Shown: positions 15,523-25,404, counted from the stretch's first letter. The stretch: 64,000 nt of DNA from Oceanobacter sp. (GCA_002733645.1 NVWL01000012.1:34379-98378), one strand, 5' to 3'. Numbers and translations: made by a program. Notes: generated by a model not told the origin, from the letters alone.

Positions 15523-16875
15523 TTACACATCTAACGGCAGGTCGATAACCGCCATCAAGCCTCCTTCTCGGTGGTTTTTAAGTTCTATCTGGCCACGATG
15601 GTGAGACACCACACGATGCGCTATTGCCAGACCCAAACCAAAACCTCGGTGTCCTTCGCCCAATCGCGCCCTAGATGTTTCAACCCGAACAAAGGGACGT
15701 AACAAATCAGTAAGTTTATCCTCTGGCACCCCCGGCCCATGATCTCGGATGACGATACGTAACGATTGGTCTTTTACGCGTGCAGATAGATCCACACTAG
15801 TACCGCTATGTGTATGCAGCAGAGCATTGCGCGTTATGTTCTCAAACGCCGACATGAGTAAACGAGCATCACCAAAAACTTTGGGTAAGTCAGCGGCAAG
15901 TGTGAGATGAATTAAACTGTCAGGGTGTTCGAAACGAGCATCTTCAACCACTTGGTCGAGAATCACTCCACAATCGACTAACGCCCAGTGGCTGTGATCA
16001 TGTTGAGTTTCAAGCTTAGCCATGTTCAGTAAATCACCGATCATGTCATTCAAGCGCTCGGTTTCTAGCTCTATGCGGTCAAGGTGCTCTTCTTGGTCTG
16101 GTACGGCATCGAGCCGGGCCAGCTCTAACGCAACCACGGCGCGTGCTAGCGGGGATCGTAGCTCATGTGAAACATCGCTCACCAACTGCTTCTGGTCACG
16201 AATCAAGCGTTCAATGTAGGCCGCCATATGATCAAACTCGCGACTTAATTCACCCAACTCATCACGGCGGCGTAACGACCTCGGGTCCATTCTTGCAGTC
16301 CAGTCACCATTGGCAAATGAGCGCACGGTTTTCTGCATGTATCTGACCGGGCGAGTTAAATAACCAGAAAGTAGCAAACTCCACACGGCGAAAATAAGAA
16401 ACGATGCGAGCAACCCCCAGCCCGCGTAAGTAGGTAAGTTAAACACCACTAGAGGGTGTAAAAACTCAACCACCAGCAAATACACGCGACCTTCTGTGTT
16501 TTGAATCGGTGCTTTTACTAAGATTTCAGAACGCCCTAGGGGGCTGATGCGAGCATTGTATGACTCAGAAGACAGGGCGTAATCCACCACAGCTTCCGGA
16601 GGATTAGGTAACAAGCTTAACCCCTGCGCATCAAATACGTAGGCGCTGACGCTCGGGTGACGTTCAAATTTCAGCAGCCACTCTAATAACAATGGCTCGC
16701 CGCCTTGTTGCAGAATTAATTCTGCCGCCGAGATATAACCACCGGTCGGAGCAATCAGGTTAATTGAGTCGTTTGACCACTGGCGATAATATGCCGCCAT
16801 CACGAGCGTCACCCCAGTGGTAACCAACGCGGTTACCATGAAGGCGAGATAGATTTTTAAAAAGACACCGCGCAT
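15523..16875 (-). CDS. Sensor histidine kinase, CpxA-like
   Basis: A 450-residue inner-membrane kinase. Membrane helices at about 8-28 and 150-172 enclose a periplasmic sensor of about 120 residues. A HAMP domain (about 173-225) follows, then the H-box SHELRSPLARA with the phosphorylated His 237. The ATP-binding domain shows the N-box (ENITRNALLHT), G1 (DHGPGVPEDKL) and G2 (GFGLGLAIAHR). The start codon overlaps the response-regulator stop by one base (TAATG). CpxA is the closest type by architecture and partner. Confidence 0.92.
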   Translation of the reverse strand: MRGVFLKIYLAFMVTALVTTGVTLVMAAYYRQWSNDSINLIAPTGGYISAAELILQQGGEPLLLEWLLKFERHPSVSAYVFDAQGLSLLPNPPEAVVDYALSSESYNARISPLGRSEILVKAPIQNTEGRVYLLVVEFLHPLVVFNLPTYAGWGLLASFLIFAVWSLLLSGYLTRPVRYMQKTVRSFANGDWTARMDPRSLRRRDELGELSREFDHMAAYIERLIRDQKQLVSDVSHELRSPLARAVVALELARLDAVPDQEEHLDRIELETERLNDMIGDLLNMAKLETQHDHSHWALVDCGVILDQVVEDARFEHPDSLIHLTLAADLPKVFGDARLLMSAFENITRNALLHTHSGTSVDLSARVKDQSLRIVIRDHGPGVPEDKLTDLLRPFVRVETSRARLGEGHRGFGLGLAIAHRVVSHHRGQIELKNHREGGLMAVIDLPLDV

Positions 16876-17573
16876 TAGGCTTCGGCCAATTCTTGTCCTG
16901 TTTGGTACATGTAGCCAACACCACGAACAGTTTTAATACGTGGCGATCCATCCGCCATAGGGCCGAGTTTCTTACGAAGATTACTCAGGTGCATATCAAG
17001 ACTGCGATCAAACATGGTCAGTGAGCGCTGCATGGATTGCTCGGCCAAACGATTTTTATCGACCACTTTTCCGGCTTCGCGCAACAAGACAGCGAGGATA
17101 TTAAATTCTGTCACGGTGAGGTCGAGTTCTTCTCCCTGACGCTGGACTTTGTGCTGTTCAAAATCAATTACTAGGTCATCAATCTCAAGCACCGGCGATA
17201 TCACGTCAGTAGAGCGACCACGACGAAGGATTGAGCGCAAGCGCGCAGACAACTCACGAGGGTTGCAAGGTTTAGGGATGTAATCGTCCGCACCTACTTC
17301 AAGGCCTTCGATTCGATCTATCTCATCACCTTTGGCGGTCAGCATTAATACCGGCACTTCACTACGCGTACGAATGCTGGCTAAGATCTCAATGCCATTC
17401 CCTCCGGGCAACATAACATCAAGCACAACGGCCTGATAACGACCACTCAGAGCTTCTTCAAGCCCTTCTTCTGCTGTATGTACTGCGGTGACTTTAAACA
17501 ACTCACGCTCAAGATAACGCGTTAATAGTGCTGTTAGTTCGGTATCGTCATCCACCAATAAGATATTCATCAA
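16875..17573 (-). CDS. OmpR-family response regulator, CpxR-like
   Basis: A 232-residue regulator. The receiver domain has the acidic cluster VDDD, the phosphoacceptor Asp 52 (VVLDVMLPGGNG) and Lys 101 (IPKP). A winged-helix DNA-binding domain (about 130-225) ends KTVRGVGYMY. The receiver closely resembles E. coli CpxR (GLEVGADDYIPKP against GLELGADDYLPKP). It should be phosphorylated by the downstream kinase. Operon order regulator-kinase. Confidence 0.93.
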   Translation of the reverse strand: MMNILLVDDDTELTALLTRYLERELFKVTAVHTAEEGLEEALSGRYQAVVLDVMLPGGNGIEILASIRTRSEVPVLMLTAKGDEIDRIEGLEVGADDYIPKPCNPRELSARLRSILRRGRSTDVISPVLEIDDLVIDFEQHKVQRQGEELDLTVTEFNILAVLLREAGKVVDKNRLAEQSMQRSLTMFDRSLDMHLSNLRKKLGPMADGSPRIKTVRGVGYMYQTGQELAEA

Positions 17574-17686
17574 TCACTCCATGCCGCAGGGTCCGTGAGT
17601 ACTTCCCCAGCGATTACGCACTGTTATTTTTCATCGTGTTGCAAGCCGGAAAGTAGCCGTTATTGCCTGTTACAATAATACCGTCG

Positions 17687-17983
17687 TCACACAATGTCAT
17701 CGTCTGAGTCATCTTCACGTGTATGTTGCCCCACAAAATCAATCGCGGCACTGACGGTTTGGACAATATTGTTCTTCATACTGACCAGTTCATCGGGCGA
17801 CATGTAAAACGCCATATCCACTTCATAACGAATATATCTCGGCGGAAGACGGTTCAACGCGACACAGGCGATATCAGCCATGACGCCACCATCTTTGTCA
17901 CGCCCAAGTTTTTCAAACTGACGCAGAATTTCTTCCGCAACCATCTGCTCGTAATAATTACGAATACGATGCGAGAAGCTCAT
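17687..17983 (-). CDS. ComFB-like late competence protein
   Basis: A 98-residue protein containing the ComFB-domain signature VALNRLPPRYIRYEVDMAFY (about residues 41-60). The N-terminal helix (HRIRNYYEQMVAEEILRQFE) and acidic C-terminus (EDDSDDDIV) fit the family. ComFB is named from the Bacillus competence operon; its role in proteobacteria is not settled. I chose the ATG at 17983, preceded by AAGGGGG; the longer frame begins with TTG. Divergent from the CBS-domain gene. Confidence 0.82.
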   Translation of the reverse strand: MSFSHRIRNYYEQMVAEEILRQFEKLGRDKDGGVMADIACVALNRLPPRYIRYEVDMAFYMSPDELVSMKNNIVQTVSAAIDFVGQHTREDDSDDDIV

Positions 17984-18081
17984 TTCAGCCCCCTTCAATA
18001 TAAAGAGTTGATCAGTTCAGCATAGCAGCTTGATTTTTTACTGCTTTAATAAGAGAACGATCAGATTGCGGAAGCCCTGCT

Positions 18082-18495
18082 ATGAGATTAGTCAAAGAGA
18101 TCATGACCACCGAGGTTCTGTCATTAATGCCAGAACAAAACCTGCTAGACGCCGAGGAAATGATGCGTAGCCATCGCGTGCGTCATATCCCTATCGTCGA
18201 TGGCGAGGGCAAACTAGTGGGGGTGTTAAGCCAAAAGGAGTTTCTACGTGAAGCATTCCGCATCACCGATAAGTTCGGCGCTCAACACTTACAGGATTAC
18301 CTGGGTAGAACAACGGTAAGTAGCTGTTTATCTCAAAGCGTCGCCACTATGGTGGAAGACTCCCCCATCAAAGCCGCCGGAGAAAAACTCAAAGCAGAAA
18401 AAAGCGGCTGTTTGATGATAACGAACGAGGACGGGCACCTTGCAGGCATTGTAACCTCGCAGGATTTCATCCGCCTCGCTCTGTCATTTTTATAA
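18082..18495 (+). CDS. CBS-domain pair protein
   Basis: A 137-residue protein made of two CBS domains (about 1-60 and 75-137): KEIMTTEVLSLMPEQNLLDA with HRVRHIPIVDGEGKLVGVLS, and SVATMVEDSPIKAAGEKL with GCLMITNEDGHLAGIVTSQD. Such stand-alone pairs bind adenine nucleotides and act as energy sensors on a partner that is not identifiable here. It runs toward glmU, with a hairpin where the genes meet. Confidence 0.9.
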   Translation: MRLVKEIMTTEVLSLMPEQNLLDAEEMMRSHRVRHIPIVDGEGKLVGVLSQKEFLREAFRITDKFGAQHLQDYLGRTTVSSCLSQSVATMVEDSPIKAAGEKLKAEKSGCLMITNEDGHLAGIVTSQDFIRLALSFL

Positions 18496-18522
18496 CTCGC
18501 CCGATCAACTCTATGAAAGGCA

Positions 18523-18551
18523 CCGAAGAAATCTTAGTTGGATTTCTTCGG
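18523..18551. repeat. Perfect hairpin at the CBS / glmU convergence
   Basis: CCGAAGAAATC (18523-18533) pairs perfectly with GATTTCTTCGG (18541-18551) around a 7-nt loop, overlapping the glmU stop codon. No T-run follows on either strand. It may act as a weak convergent terminator or protect 3' ends. Confidence 0.5.
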
Positions 18552-19910
18552 GCGCTCCCAGCCAGAAATATTACGCTGCTTACCACGGGCCACAGCAAGC
18601 TCACCATCGCCAACGGCCTTTGTAATAATTGAGCCTGCAGCAACGGTGGCGCCTTTTCCAACGCTGACCGGTGCAACTAAGGACGAATTAGAGCCTATAA
18701 ACGCTCCATCGCCGATGTCCGTCCGGAATTTATTCACCCCATCGTAATTACACGTAATTGTACCCGCACCAATATTTGCCCCTTCACCGATGGTGGTATC
18801 GCCAATATAGGTGAGATGATTCACCTTCGAGCCTTTACCGATAAACGACTTTTTCACTTCGCAGAAGTTACCGACACGAGCACCTTCGGCCAATTCAGCC
18901 CCAGGGCGTAATCTTGCATAAGGCCCTAAGTTACATCCGGCATCAACACGGGCATCTTCAATATGACAGAAGGTCTCAACCTTTACGCCGTCACCCAGCT
19001 GACTATTACGAATCACCGAGTAAGCACCAATCGTTACGTTATCCGCCAGTACCACATCGCCTTCAAACACACAGCCAACATCGATAAACACATTGGCGCC
19101 AACGGTTAAGCTACCGCGAATATCAATGCGAGCAGGGTCGGCCAAAGAGACACCTTGGACTAACAAATCATGGGCTAATGAGGCCTGGTAAACACGCTCA
19201 AGTCGAGCCAACTGCACACGGTCATTAACACCCTCGACTTCAGATTCCGAGGTTGGCTGCAACGCTGTGACAACAACACCATCCGCCACCGCCATCGCGA
19301 TCACATCGGTTAAGTAATACTCACCCTGAGCATTATCTGCTGACAATGCCGGCAACCAAGTATTGAGATACTTGGCAGGCATGGCCATGATGCCGGTGTT
19401 AACTTCGGCAATTAGGTGCTGCTCAGGCGTCGCATCTTTATGCTCAACAATCGCCTGCACCGCATCCTCAGTATTTCGCACGATACGTCCGTATCCATCA
19501 GGGTTCGCGAGATTCACCGTTAACAGAGCCAACTGGTCTTGAGCAGCAATATCAACCAACTTCTGTAACGTTTGTGTTTGGATCAGTGGTACATCGCCAT
19601 ACAAGATCAACACTAACGCTTCGCCATCCACATTAGGCATGGCTTGAGCCACCGCGTGTCCTGTGCCCTTTTGCTCTAACTGCTCGGCCCACTGCACACT
19701 CGCATCAGCCAAAGAAATTTTCACCTGCTCTGCCCCATGCCCGACGACCACGTGCTGAACCGCTCCGGGCAACGCTGACGCTGCATCTAAAACATGGCCC
19801 AACATGGGTTTTCCGGCCAGTGGATGTAAAACCTTAGGTAGATCTGACTTCATCCGCGAGCCTTTACCCGCAGCAAGAGTAACGACAGCGAGAGGCGTTG
19901 TATTAGACAT
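18534..19910 (-). CDS. glmU: Bifunctional UDP-GlcNAc pyrophosphorylase / GlcN-1-P acetyltransferase
   Basis: A 458-residue GlmU that makes UDP-N-acetylglucosamine for peptidoglycan and lipopolysaccharide. The N-terminal uridylyltransferase has LAAGKGSRMKSDLPKVLHPL and the YGDVPLI metal site. The C-terminal half is a left-handed beta-helix of hexapeptide repeats with the acetyltransferase segment KKSFIGKGSKVNHLTYIGD and the NIGAGTITCNYDGVNK loop. The ATG at 19910 fits the family; the longer frame begins with TTG. Confidence 0.97.
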   Translation of the reverse strand: MSNTTPLAVVTLAAGKGSRMKSDLPKVLHPLAGKPMLGHVLDAASALPGAVQHVVVGHGAEQVKISLADASVQWAEQLEQKGTGHAVAQAMPNVDGEALVLILYGDVPLIQTQTLQKLVDIAAQDQLALLTVNLANPDGYGRIVRNTEDAVQAIVEHKDATPEQHLIAEVNTGIMAMPAKYLNTWLPALSADNAQGEYYLTDVIAMAVADGVVVTALQPTSESEVEGVNDRVQLARLERVYQASLAHDLLVQGVSLADPARIDIRGSLTVGANVFIDVGCVFEGDVVLADNVTIGAYSVIRNSQLGDGVKVETFCHIEDARVDAGCNLGPYARLRPGAELAEGARVGNFCEVKKSFIGKGSKVNHLTYIGDTTIGEGANIGAGTITCNYDGVNKFRTDIGDGAFIGSNSSLVAPVSVGKGATVAAGSIITKAVGDGELAVARGKQRNISGWERPKKSN

Positions 19911-20295
19911 GATGATTTCCGATGACAAATTAACTGGTCGCTATTCTAAGGTGACATCACAGGGTTGCAAGGCGCCAATGGCCTAAGTACACGGATTCAT
20001 TCTGTGACCCGGCGCGCATTAACACCCTATATACGTTTATCATCGCCTGAACTTGCACGATGTCACAAAAGGGAGGTAAGGCGTTGGGGTAAAGTTAAGA
20101 AACAAGTAGATACACGGCGTCAAATAAATTAACATATTTTCACACAATGAGTTACCGCGGAATTTCCGCAAATAAATACAACGAATTACCAGATTCTTAG
20201 GATTCGGCTTCACAGCCAACAGTAACGGACTGCAGACATCCTGACTGCCCAAAAGAGGCAAGTTCAGAACAATAATAAGAAATATTGAGGTTGTT
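19911..20295. other. Divergent intergenic region glmU / 20296
   Basis: 385 nt between the glmU start (minus) and the GNAT-like gene start (plus), so it should carry promoters for both. It contains a perfect 13-nt palindrome, GCGGAATTTCCGC (20157-20169), a possible operator. Its one minus-strand frame (20040-20348) overlaps the start of the plus-strand gene and looks spurious. Confidence 0.5.
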
Positions 20296-21066
20296 ATGTC
20301 TAAAGCGAAACTGTCTTGTCGTTTTTTTAAAACTCGCGAAATCAGCATTGGTACAATGCTAGAGATGCACGAGTTGTTCTCGCAGTACTATCACAATGCT
20401 GACCTAGCAACGTTCATCCAGGATATGAATGCTAAAAAAGGCGTGCTTATTTTAAAAAACAAAACCGAGAACCGTATTGTCGGTTTCAGCACGTACAACG
20501 AGATCGAGCTTGAGCACAATGGCCGCCGTGCTATCGGTGTGTTCAGTGGCGATACCATTGTTGAAGAAGCTTACTGGGGCAATAAGAAGATGCACACCAC
20601 GTTCGCAATGAAGATGCTTGCGACCAAGGTTAAAAACCCTTCAGCTCACGTCTTTTGGTTACTCATTTCTAAAGGTTACAAAACCTATTTATTGATGACC
20701 AACAACTTCCAACGCTTTTACCCGTGCCACAACAAGCGCGATGTCGAGCTCGAAGGCTTGGTAGACCAGTACTGTAATAAACTCTACCCGTCTTACTACA
20801 ACCAAGAAAAACGCATTCTCGACTTTGGTGAGGGTTACCATTCATTAAAAAACGACGCCGCCAACATCGACATCACTCCGGGAATGCGTGCCAGCAACGA
20901 CAATATTCACTTCTTTGATAATAAGAATCCAGAATGGCGTCGTGGTACAGAAATGCCATGCATTGGAGAGATATCATTCGCTACTATCTGGCACTTCTTT
21001 GGCAAGATGATGTCTGGATTCCTTCCAAGCCGTAAACGCCTCAAGGCTCAGAAAGTCGTCGCATAA
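20296..21066 (+). CDS. GNAT-like protein, first gene of the GH3 cluster
   Basis: A 256-residue protein with an N-terminal half resembling the GNAT fold: ENRIVGFSTYNEIEL (strand pair), then an acceptor-CoA-like segment, YWGNKKMHTTFAMKMLATKV, and FWLLISKGYKTYLLMTNNF. The C-terminal part is basic (SRKRLKAQK) with a possible amphipathic or membrane segment (FATIWHFFGKMMSGFL). I do not recognise a named family; long-chain N-acyl amino acid synthases share this fold and general size. GAGG lies 5 nt before the ATG. A terminator follows at 21106, but the next gene shares direction and theme. Confidence 0.65.
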   Translation: MSKAKLSCRFFKTREISIGTMLEMHELFSQYYHNADLATFIQDMNAKKGVLILKNKTENRIVGFSTYNEIELEHNGRRAIGVFSGDTIVEEAYWGNKKMHTTFAMKMLATKVKNPSAHVFWLLISKGYKTYLLMTNNFQRFYPCHNKRDVELEGLVDQYCNKLYPSYYNQEKRILDFGEGYHSLKNDAANIDITPGMRASNDNIHFFDNKNPEWRRGTEMPCIGEISFATIWHFFGKMMSGFLPSRKRLKAQKVVA

Positions 21067-21105
21067 ACACCGCCTTGGCTCAAAGTGTGACATAGTGCGC
21101 CAAAC

Positions 21106-21133
21106 CCCGCCCTCAGTGGCGGGAAATAATTTT
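21106..21133 (+). terminator. Probable terminator after the 20296 gene
   Basis: CCCGCC (21106-21111) and GGCGGG (21118-21123) form a perfect GC stem with a CTCAGT loop, followed by AAATAATTTT. The T-run is weak, so partial readthrough into the GH3 gene is possible. Confidence 0.6.
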
Positions 21134-21407
21134 GTTCTATGCAACTTTGTGATTAAATTGGCGGCGTATTTCGGCTCTCAGAATTAGTCTTCTTTGGGGT
21201 CGTCGTGCGAACAATAAATAAAAAATATAATATTCTCACAGAGAACCAGCGGAGCCTTCTCCTGCCTCCCCTACATTGAAGGCAAGAGTACACCACGCTT
21301 ATCGCTTGATCGTCGTGCACGACACTGAACCTGAGGTTTTGTTGTTCTCGTGGGAAATTGACCGTATGTCACCGCCACGTTATCGAGAAACTACAGGAGC
21401 CTCTCAG
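21134..21407 (+). promoter_or_regulatory. Candidate promoter and long leader of the GH3 operon
   Basis: A perfect -10 hexamer TATAAT lies at 21226-21231 in an AT-rich patch, with no good -35. A start nearby would leave a leader of about 170 nt before the GH3 ATG. No gene is credible here: the in-frame TTG extension of GH3 to 21276 is unlike the family N-terminus. Confidence 0.4.
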
Positions 21408-23072
21408 ATGTCTGCTCTCCAGAACCTGACCACATCGTTATTGCACTTTGCATCAGCTACATTGACTCGCCAAGGTGCGAAAAAGTTTGTTGAAGCCAGT
21501 CGCGATATTGAAACATTGCAGCGTAATATTCTGAAAGACACGCTCGCGCAGGTCGTCGGTTCGGAATCGGCCCGCAAACACAGCTTAACGGCTGACATGT
21601 CGGTTGAAGATTTCCAGAAAAACGTGCCTATCACGGATTATGATTACTGGCATGACATGATCGTTGAGCAGCAAAAAACCGGCAAGCCGATGTTATCGAC
21701 GGCAAGCTGTGATCGCTACCAGCCTACCAGTGGCTCAACCTCTAAAATCAAATGGATTCCGTACACTCGCCCCTTCCTAGATCAAGCAGATGAAGCCATC
21801 AGCCCTTGGATGTCTGACTTATACGCCAACTTCCCGGGCATCAAGAAAGGCCGCCATTACTGGTCGTTATCTTGGGTGCCAAGTGACCTACGTGATGCCG
21901 TTAGCGATAGCATCAATGACGACCTTCAGTTGTTACCTTGGTGGAAACGCCTGTTTATGGCCGGCACGATGGCCGTGCCTGAAGGTGTTTCGCGTGCCGA
22001 AAGCTCGGAAGAATCGTTTTTTGCTACCTCATGCTACTTAGTTGCTGCTACCGATTTATCTTTTATCTCGGTATGGAGTCCAACGTTCGCCATGAGCTTG
22101 CTGCAAATGATGCAGGAGCATCGCGAAAAGATTGCCCAAGTGTTAGACACTGGCACATGGGTTGCCCCGTTCGATAGCTTGAAAGACCTTCAAGCACCGG
22201 TTAACAAACAAGCCGCCGCCTATCTGCGTCAGTGGGATGGCGAAGTAACACCCGCCTTCACGAAAGCAATCTGGCCAAAACTTGCGTTAATTAGCTCTTG
22301 GGATACCTCCTCATCAAAAGGCTGGGCCGAAAAACTGCACGCCCTATTCCCACACAGTGGCTTCCAAGGCAAAGGGCTTTTCGCCACAGAAGGCGTGGTT
22401 ACCTTCCCGATGGGTGATGATTACCCTCTCGCGGCGAGCAGTCACTTCTACGAATTTGAAGACTTAGATACCAACGAAATTATTTGTAGCTGGGATTTAA
22501 AACAAGGCATGCGTGTGCGCCCAATCATGACTACTGGCAACGGCTTGCTACGCTACGCCACCAAGGACATGCTTGAAGTCACCGGCTTCATTAATGAATG
22601 TCCGGCATTGCGCTTTATCAGCCGCATTGATGGTGTTGATATGGTCGGCGAAAAACTATCCCCAGACAGCGCGGTGAAATTGATTGATCATTTCAGCGGC
22701 GTAAAAGGCATGTCACCGGTCACGCTTCTGGCCTTACCGTCATCGGATGTTCGTTCGAAACCTCTTTACGCCCTTCTGTGTAATGGCGGCTCCGAAGCGG
22801 AAGCCGCACGTGATGAACTTAGCGCACTGTTAGAAGAACAGTTATGCCAGCACTTCCATTACAAACTTGCACGCGAACTGGGCCAGCTTGGCCACGCTGA
22901 AATGCTCATTGTTCCTGATGCGATGGAAGTCTACACCGAGCATAAAATTGCCGGCGGCATGGTGGCCGGTAATATCAAAATTGAACCCCTGGTTCTGTGG
23001 CAGAGCGATCAGCTACCTACGGCCATTCGCGCTATTTTACAAAACTCAAATGCCGCGGAGGCGGGTGCATGA
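21408..23072 (+). CDS. GH3-family acyl-adenylating enzyme
   Basis: A 554-residue member of the GH3 family (the auxin/jasmonate amido-synthetase fold within ANL enzymes). Visible motifs are the ATP loop TSGSTSKIKWIP (107-118), the FATEGVVTFPM segment, RYATKDMLEVTGF, and the hinge motif RIDGVDMVGEKL. Plant GH3 enzymes adenylate a carboxylic acid and join it to an amino acid; bacterial members are little studied. The ATG at 21408 has AGGAG upstream. The stop overlaps the next gene start (ATGA). Together with the GNAT-like neighbours and RND exporter it suggests synthesis and export of an acyl conjugate; the product is not known. Confidence 0.87.
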   Translation: MSALQNLTTSLLHFASATLTRQGAKKFVEASRDIETLQRNILKDTLAQVVGSESARKHSLTADMSVEDFQKNVPITDYDYWHDMIVEQQKTGKPMLSTASCDRYQPTSGSTSKIKWIPYTRPFLDQADEAISPWMSDLYANFPGIKKGRHYWSLSWVPSDLRDAVSDSINDDLQLLPWWKRLFMAGTMAVPEGVSRAESSEESFFATSCYLVAATDLSFISVWSPTFAMSLLQMMQEHREKIAQVLDTGTWVAPFDSLKDLQAPVNKQAAAYLRQWDGEVTPAFTKAIWPKLALISSWDTSSSKGWAEKLHALFPHSGFQGKGLFATEGVVTFPMGDDYPLAASSHFYEFEDLDTNEIICSWDLKQGMRVRPIMTTGNGLLRYATKDMLEVTGFINECPALRFISRIDGVDMVGEKLSPDSAVKLIDHFSGVKGMSPVTLLALPSSDVRSKPLYALLCNGGSEAEAARDELSALLEEQLCQHFHYKLARELGQLGHAEMLIVPDAMEVYTEHKIAGGMVAGNIKIEPLVLWQSDQLPTAIRAILQNSNAAEAGA

Positions 23073-24169
23073 GCCAGCGTTTTCTTGTTCGCCCCACTCA
23101 AGAATCTGATGCTGATGGCTTACAAGAGCTGTTAGCCGATACGCCCCAAGAGGGGAGTATCATGCTGAACTTTGAACGCCAACCTAATTATTTTTGGGCA
23201 ACTGACATCGGCACCAGCGAACCTGACTTATGGGTAATGGAAGACACACAAGATAATCGCGTGGCCGGTGCTTTTAGCATGGGGAAGCGCGATGTTTTTG
23301 TTAATGGTATAAAAACACCGATGCGCTACGGCAGCGATCTTCGTATTCATCGGGATTACCAAGGTGGACGCGCGTTGTTACGGTTATTTAAATCATTAAC
23401 AACCGCTTTAGGAGACGATATTTATCAGACCGTGATACTTGAAGAAAACCAAGCATCCTTAGCAACGGTAGGAAGTGGCCGCCTGAAAATACAACCTAAG
23501 TACTACCCTGCGGGTCGACACCGTACAAATATGATAGAGCTACGTCGTAAAGAAAAGTACACGGCAAATAGCAGCGTTCGTCGAGCCACGACTGACGACA
23601 TTGCAGCCATGCAGGATTTTTTTGATCTCAACGCCGCTGAAAAACAGTTTTACCCAAGCTATGATTTTTCACTCATCGGCTCAGATGACTCTTACTACCG
23701 TAATATTAAACTAGAAGATTTTTTCTTAGCGTTTTTGGATGATGAACTCGTCGGGATGACTGGGCTTTGGGATCAAAAAGGATTCAAACAAACTCGTATT
23801 ACTGGCTATTCGAAGGGCATTCAATACGCTCGCCCTTTTTACAACCTCTACACCAAAATATTTGGTGGTTTATCGTTACCTCCTGCGGGCTCCCTCACAA
23901 GTTATGTGTACTTACACAGCACCGTTATAAAGAATAATGATAAGCAGATCTTTGCTGATTTATTAGCAACCGCTCGCGATGAATTAGCAAACAGTCCATA
24001 CGATGCACTGGTGGTTGGTTTTGATGAAAACGATCCATTGCACGAAGTGACTGATAAGTACAAAAAAATAGAATTATTTAGCCTGCACTTTATGTGCGGT
24101 TTTGGCGATGATCCCATGGATGACATTGGTCGCGATAAGCTGATGTATCTGGAAACTGCGCGCTTGTAA
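23069..24169 (+). CDS. GNAT-like protein coupled to GH3
   Basis: A 366-residue protein starting in the GH3 stop codon (ATGA). It reads as two GNAT-like halves: an N-terminal one (RFLVRPTQESDADGLQELL; GAFSMGKRDVFVNGIKTPMR; YGSDLRIHRDYQGGRALLRL, where QGGRALL matches the CoA-binding loop) and a second one (SVRRATTDDIAAMQDFFDLN; FFLAFLDDELVGMTGLWDQK). The substrate is unknown. Strict coupling to GH3 suggests that it acts on the same intermediate. A longer frame start at 22997 would overlap GH3 by 76 nt and is not needed. Confidence 0.78.
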   Translation: MSQRFLVRPTQESDADGLQELLADTPQEGSIMLNFERQPNYFWATDIGTSEPDLWVMEDTQDNRVAGAFSMGKRDVFVNGIKTPMRYGSDLRIHRDYQGGRALLRLFKSLTTALGDDIYQTVILEENQASLATVGSGRLKIQPKYYPAGRHRTNMIELRRKEKYTANSSVRRATTDDIAAMQDFFDLNAAEKQFYPSYDFSLIGSDDSYYRNIKLEDFFLAFLDDELVGMTGLWDQKGFKQTRITGYSKGIQYARPFYNLYTKIFGGLSLPPAGSLTSYVYLHSTVIKNNDKQIFADLLATARDELANSPYDALVVGFDENDPLHEVTDKYKKIELFSLHFMCGFGDDPMDDIGRDKLMYLETARL

Positions 24170-24238
24170 TCTAATATACAACGCAACAGAATCATCAAAT
24201 ATGGGAAATCATTCCCCTGACTGAATACAGAGATTCAC

Positions 24239-25390
24239 ATGAAGAACGTTAAATTCAGCATTCTTGTTCTAAGCATTCTTATTGTCGGAGGAATTGGTGG
24301 CTATTTTATCTATACCTTTGCACCCATGCCTACCTCTGGTGCCAAACCGGTAATTCTCCCTGTGGTGCCTTACATTGAGGTAACGATATCCAGCCGTTCT
24401 ATACCGGTCTATTCTCGAGGACGAGTCCAGGCGGCAAGCGTGCACAAAATCACTAGCCAAGTATCTGGCCTAGTAACGAACGTCTCGCCTCTTCTTAAAA
24501 AAGGAGCGCAGATCACCGAGGGCGAGTTACTGGCGCAAATTGATGAGCAGCCTCTAATCTTGGACATTGCCCAAAGAAAAGCCACCCTTTCACAAACAAA
24601 ATTAAGACTAGAAGAAACCCAGGCCAATGCTCGGGTAGCTCGCAAACAAACAGGACGAAACGCTTCAGACTATGCTCGATTTGTCCCCCAATTAGAATAC
24701 GCAAACAGCCAAGTAGAAGCAGCTCAAGCAGCTGTTGATTATGCTTATACCCAATTAGAAGAAGCTAAAATTACCGCCCCTATTTCTGGCAAAGTACTCG
24801 AAACCTTCATCGATGAAGGTGATTTGGTGCAAACCGGCTCTCCCATTGCCGTCATCAATAGTATGAACGATATGGAAATACGTTTACCCCTGAACGATCG
24901 CGAACTCATTATCACAGGAGCTAACAAAACCGGCTCCGATAATGATGGCCCTGTCTCTCTACCCGAAGTTTATCTTACCGACTTTGAGAGCAAGGACCGT
25001 TGGAAAGGATATATCGTTCGTACAGATGGGATGCGTAGCCAAAACCAATTGCTCTACGTTATTGCACAAGTGCGTGGTGATAATGTGTTTAGTGATATGG
25101 GCCGCAGATTAGTACCAGGATCTTTTGTTGAGGCGGATATTCGAGGGCGAGAAATAGATGACTTACGCGTGATGCCTCGTGATGTACTGCAACCTGAAGA
25201 CTCTATCTGGGTGATCTCTCCGGACAACCACATCCAACGTCAGGAAGTCTCTGTGGTATACCGTGGTCGTGACAGTGTTTACATCGAAACCCGATTACCA
25301 CCGGGAACCAAAGTGGTTTCTGGTGGGTTTCACCGTTTAATCGAAGGTATGGAAGTTCGCCCGATTCCGGCCACCGATGCAGTTAAATAA
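24239..25390 (+). CDS. RND efflux periplasmic adaptor subunit
   Basis: A 383-residue membrane-fusion protein anchored by one N-terminal helix (about 6-26); there is no lipobox. It has the lipoyl-like half-motifs around SRGRVQAASVHKITSQVSG and ITAPISGKVLETFIDEGDLV, a helical hairpin between (about 105-165), and a beta-barrel and C-terminal domain (VMPRDVLQPEDSIWVI). It should link the permease encoded 14 nt downstream to an outer-membrane channel; no TolC-type gene lies in this cluster. It starts 69 nt after the GNAT-like gene. Confidence 0.92.
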   Translation: MKNVKFSILVLSILIVGGIGGYFIYTFAPMPTSGAKPVILPVVPYIEVTISSRSIPVYSRGRVQAASVHKITSQVSGLVTNVSPLLKKGAQITEGELLAQIDEQPLILDIAQRKATLSQTKLRLEETQANARVARKQTGRNASDYARFVPQLEYANSQVEAAQAAVDYAYTQLEEAKITAPISGKVLETFIDEGDLVQTGSPIAVINSMNDMEIRLPLNDRELIITGANKTGSDNDGPVSLPEVYLTDFESKDRWKGYIVRTDGMRSQNQLLYVIAQVRGDNVFSDMGRRLVPGSFVEADIRGREIDDLRVMPRDVLQPEDSIWVISPDNHIQRQEVSVVYRGRDSVYIETRLPPGTKVVSGGFHRLIEGMEVRPIPATDAVK

Positions 25391-25404
25391 GCTGAGATAA
25401 CGTC

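Noticed and set aside
20040..20348. 102-codon minus-strand frame before the GNAT-like gene
   Set aside because: It overlaps the start of a better-supported gene and has low-complexity composition.
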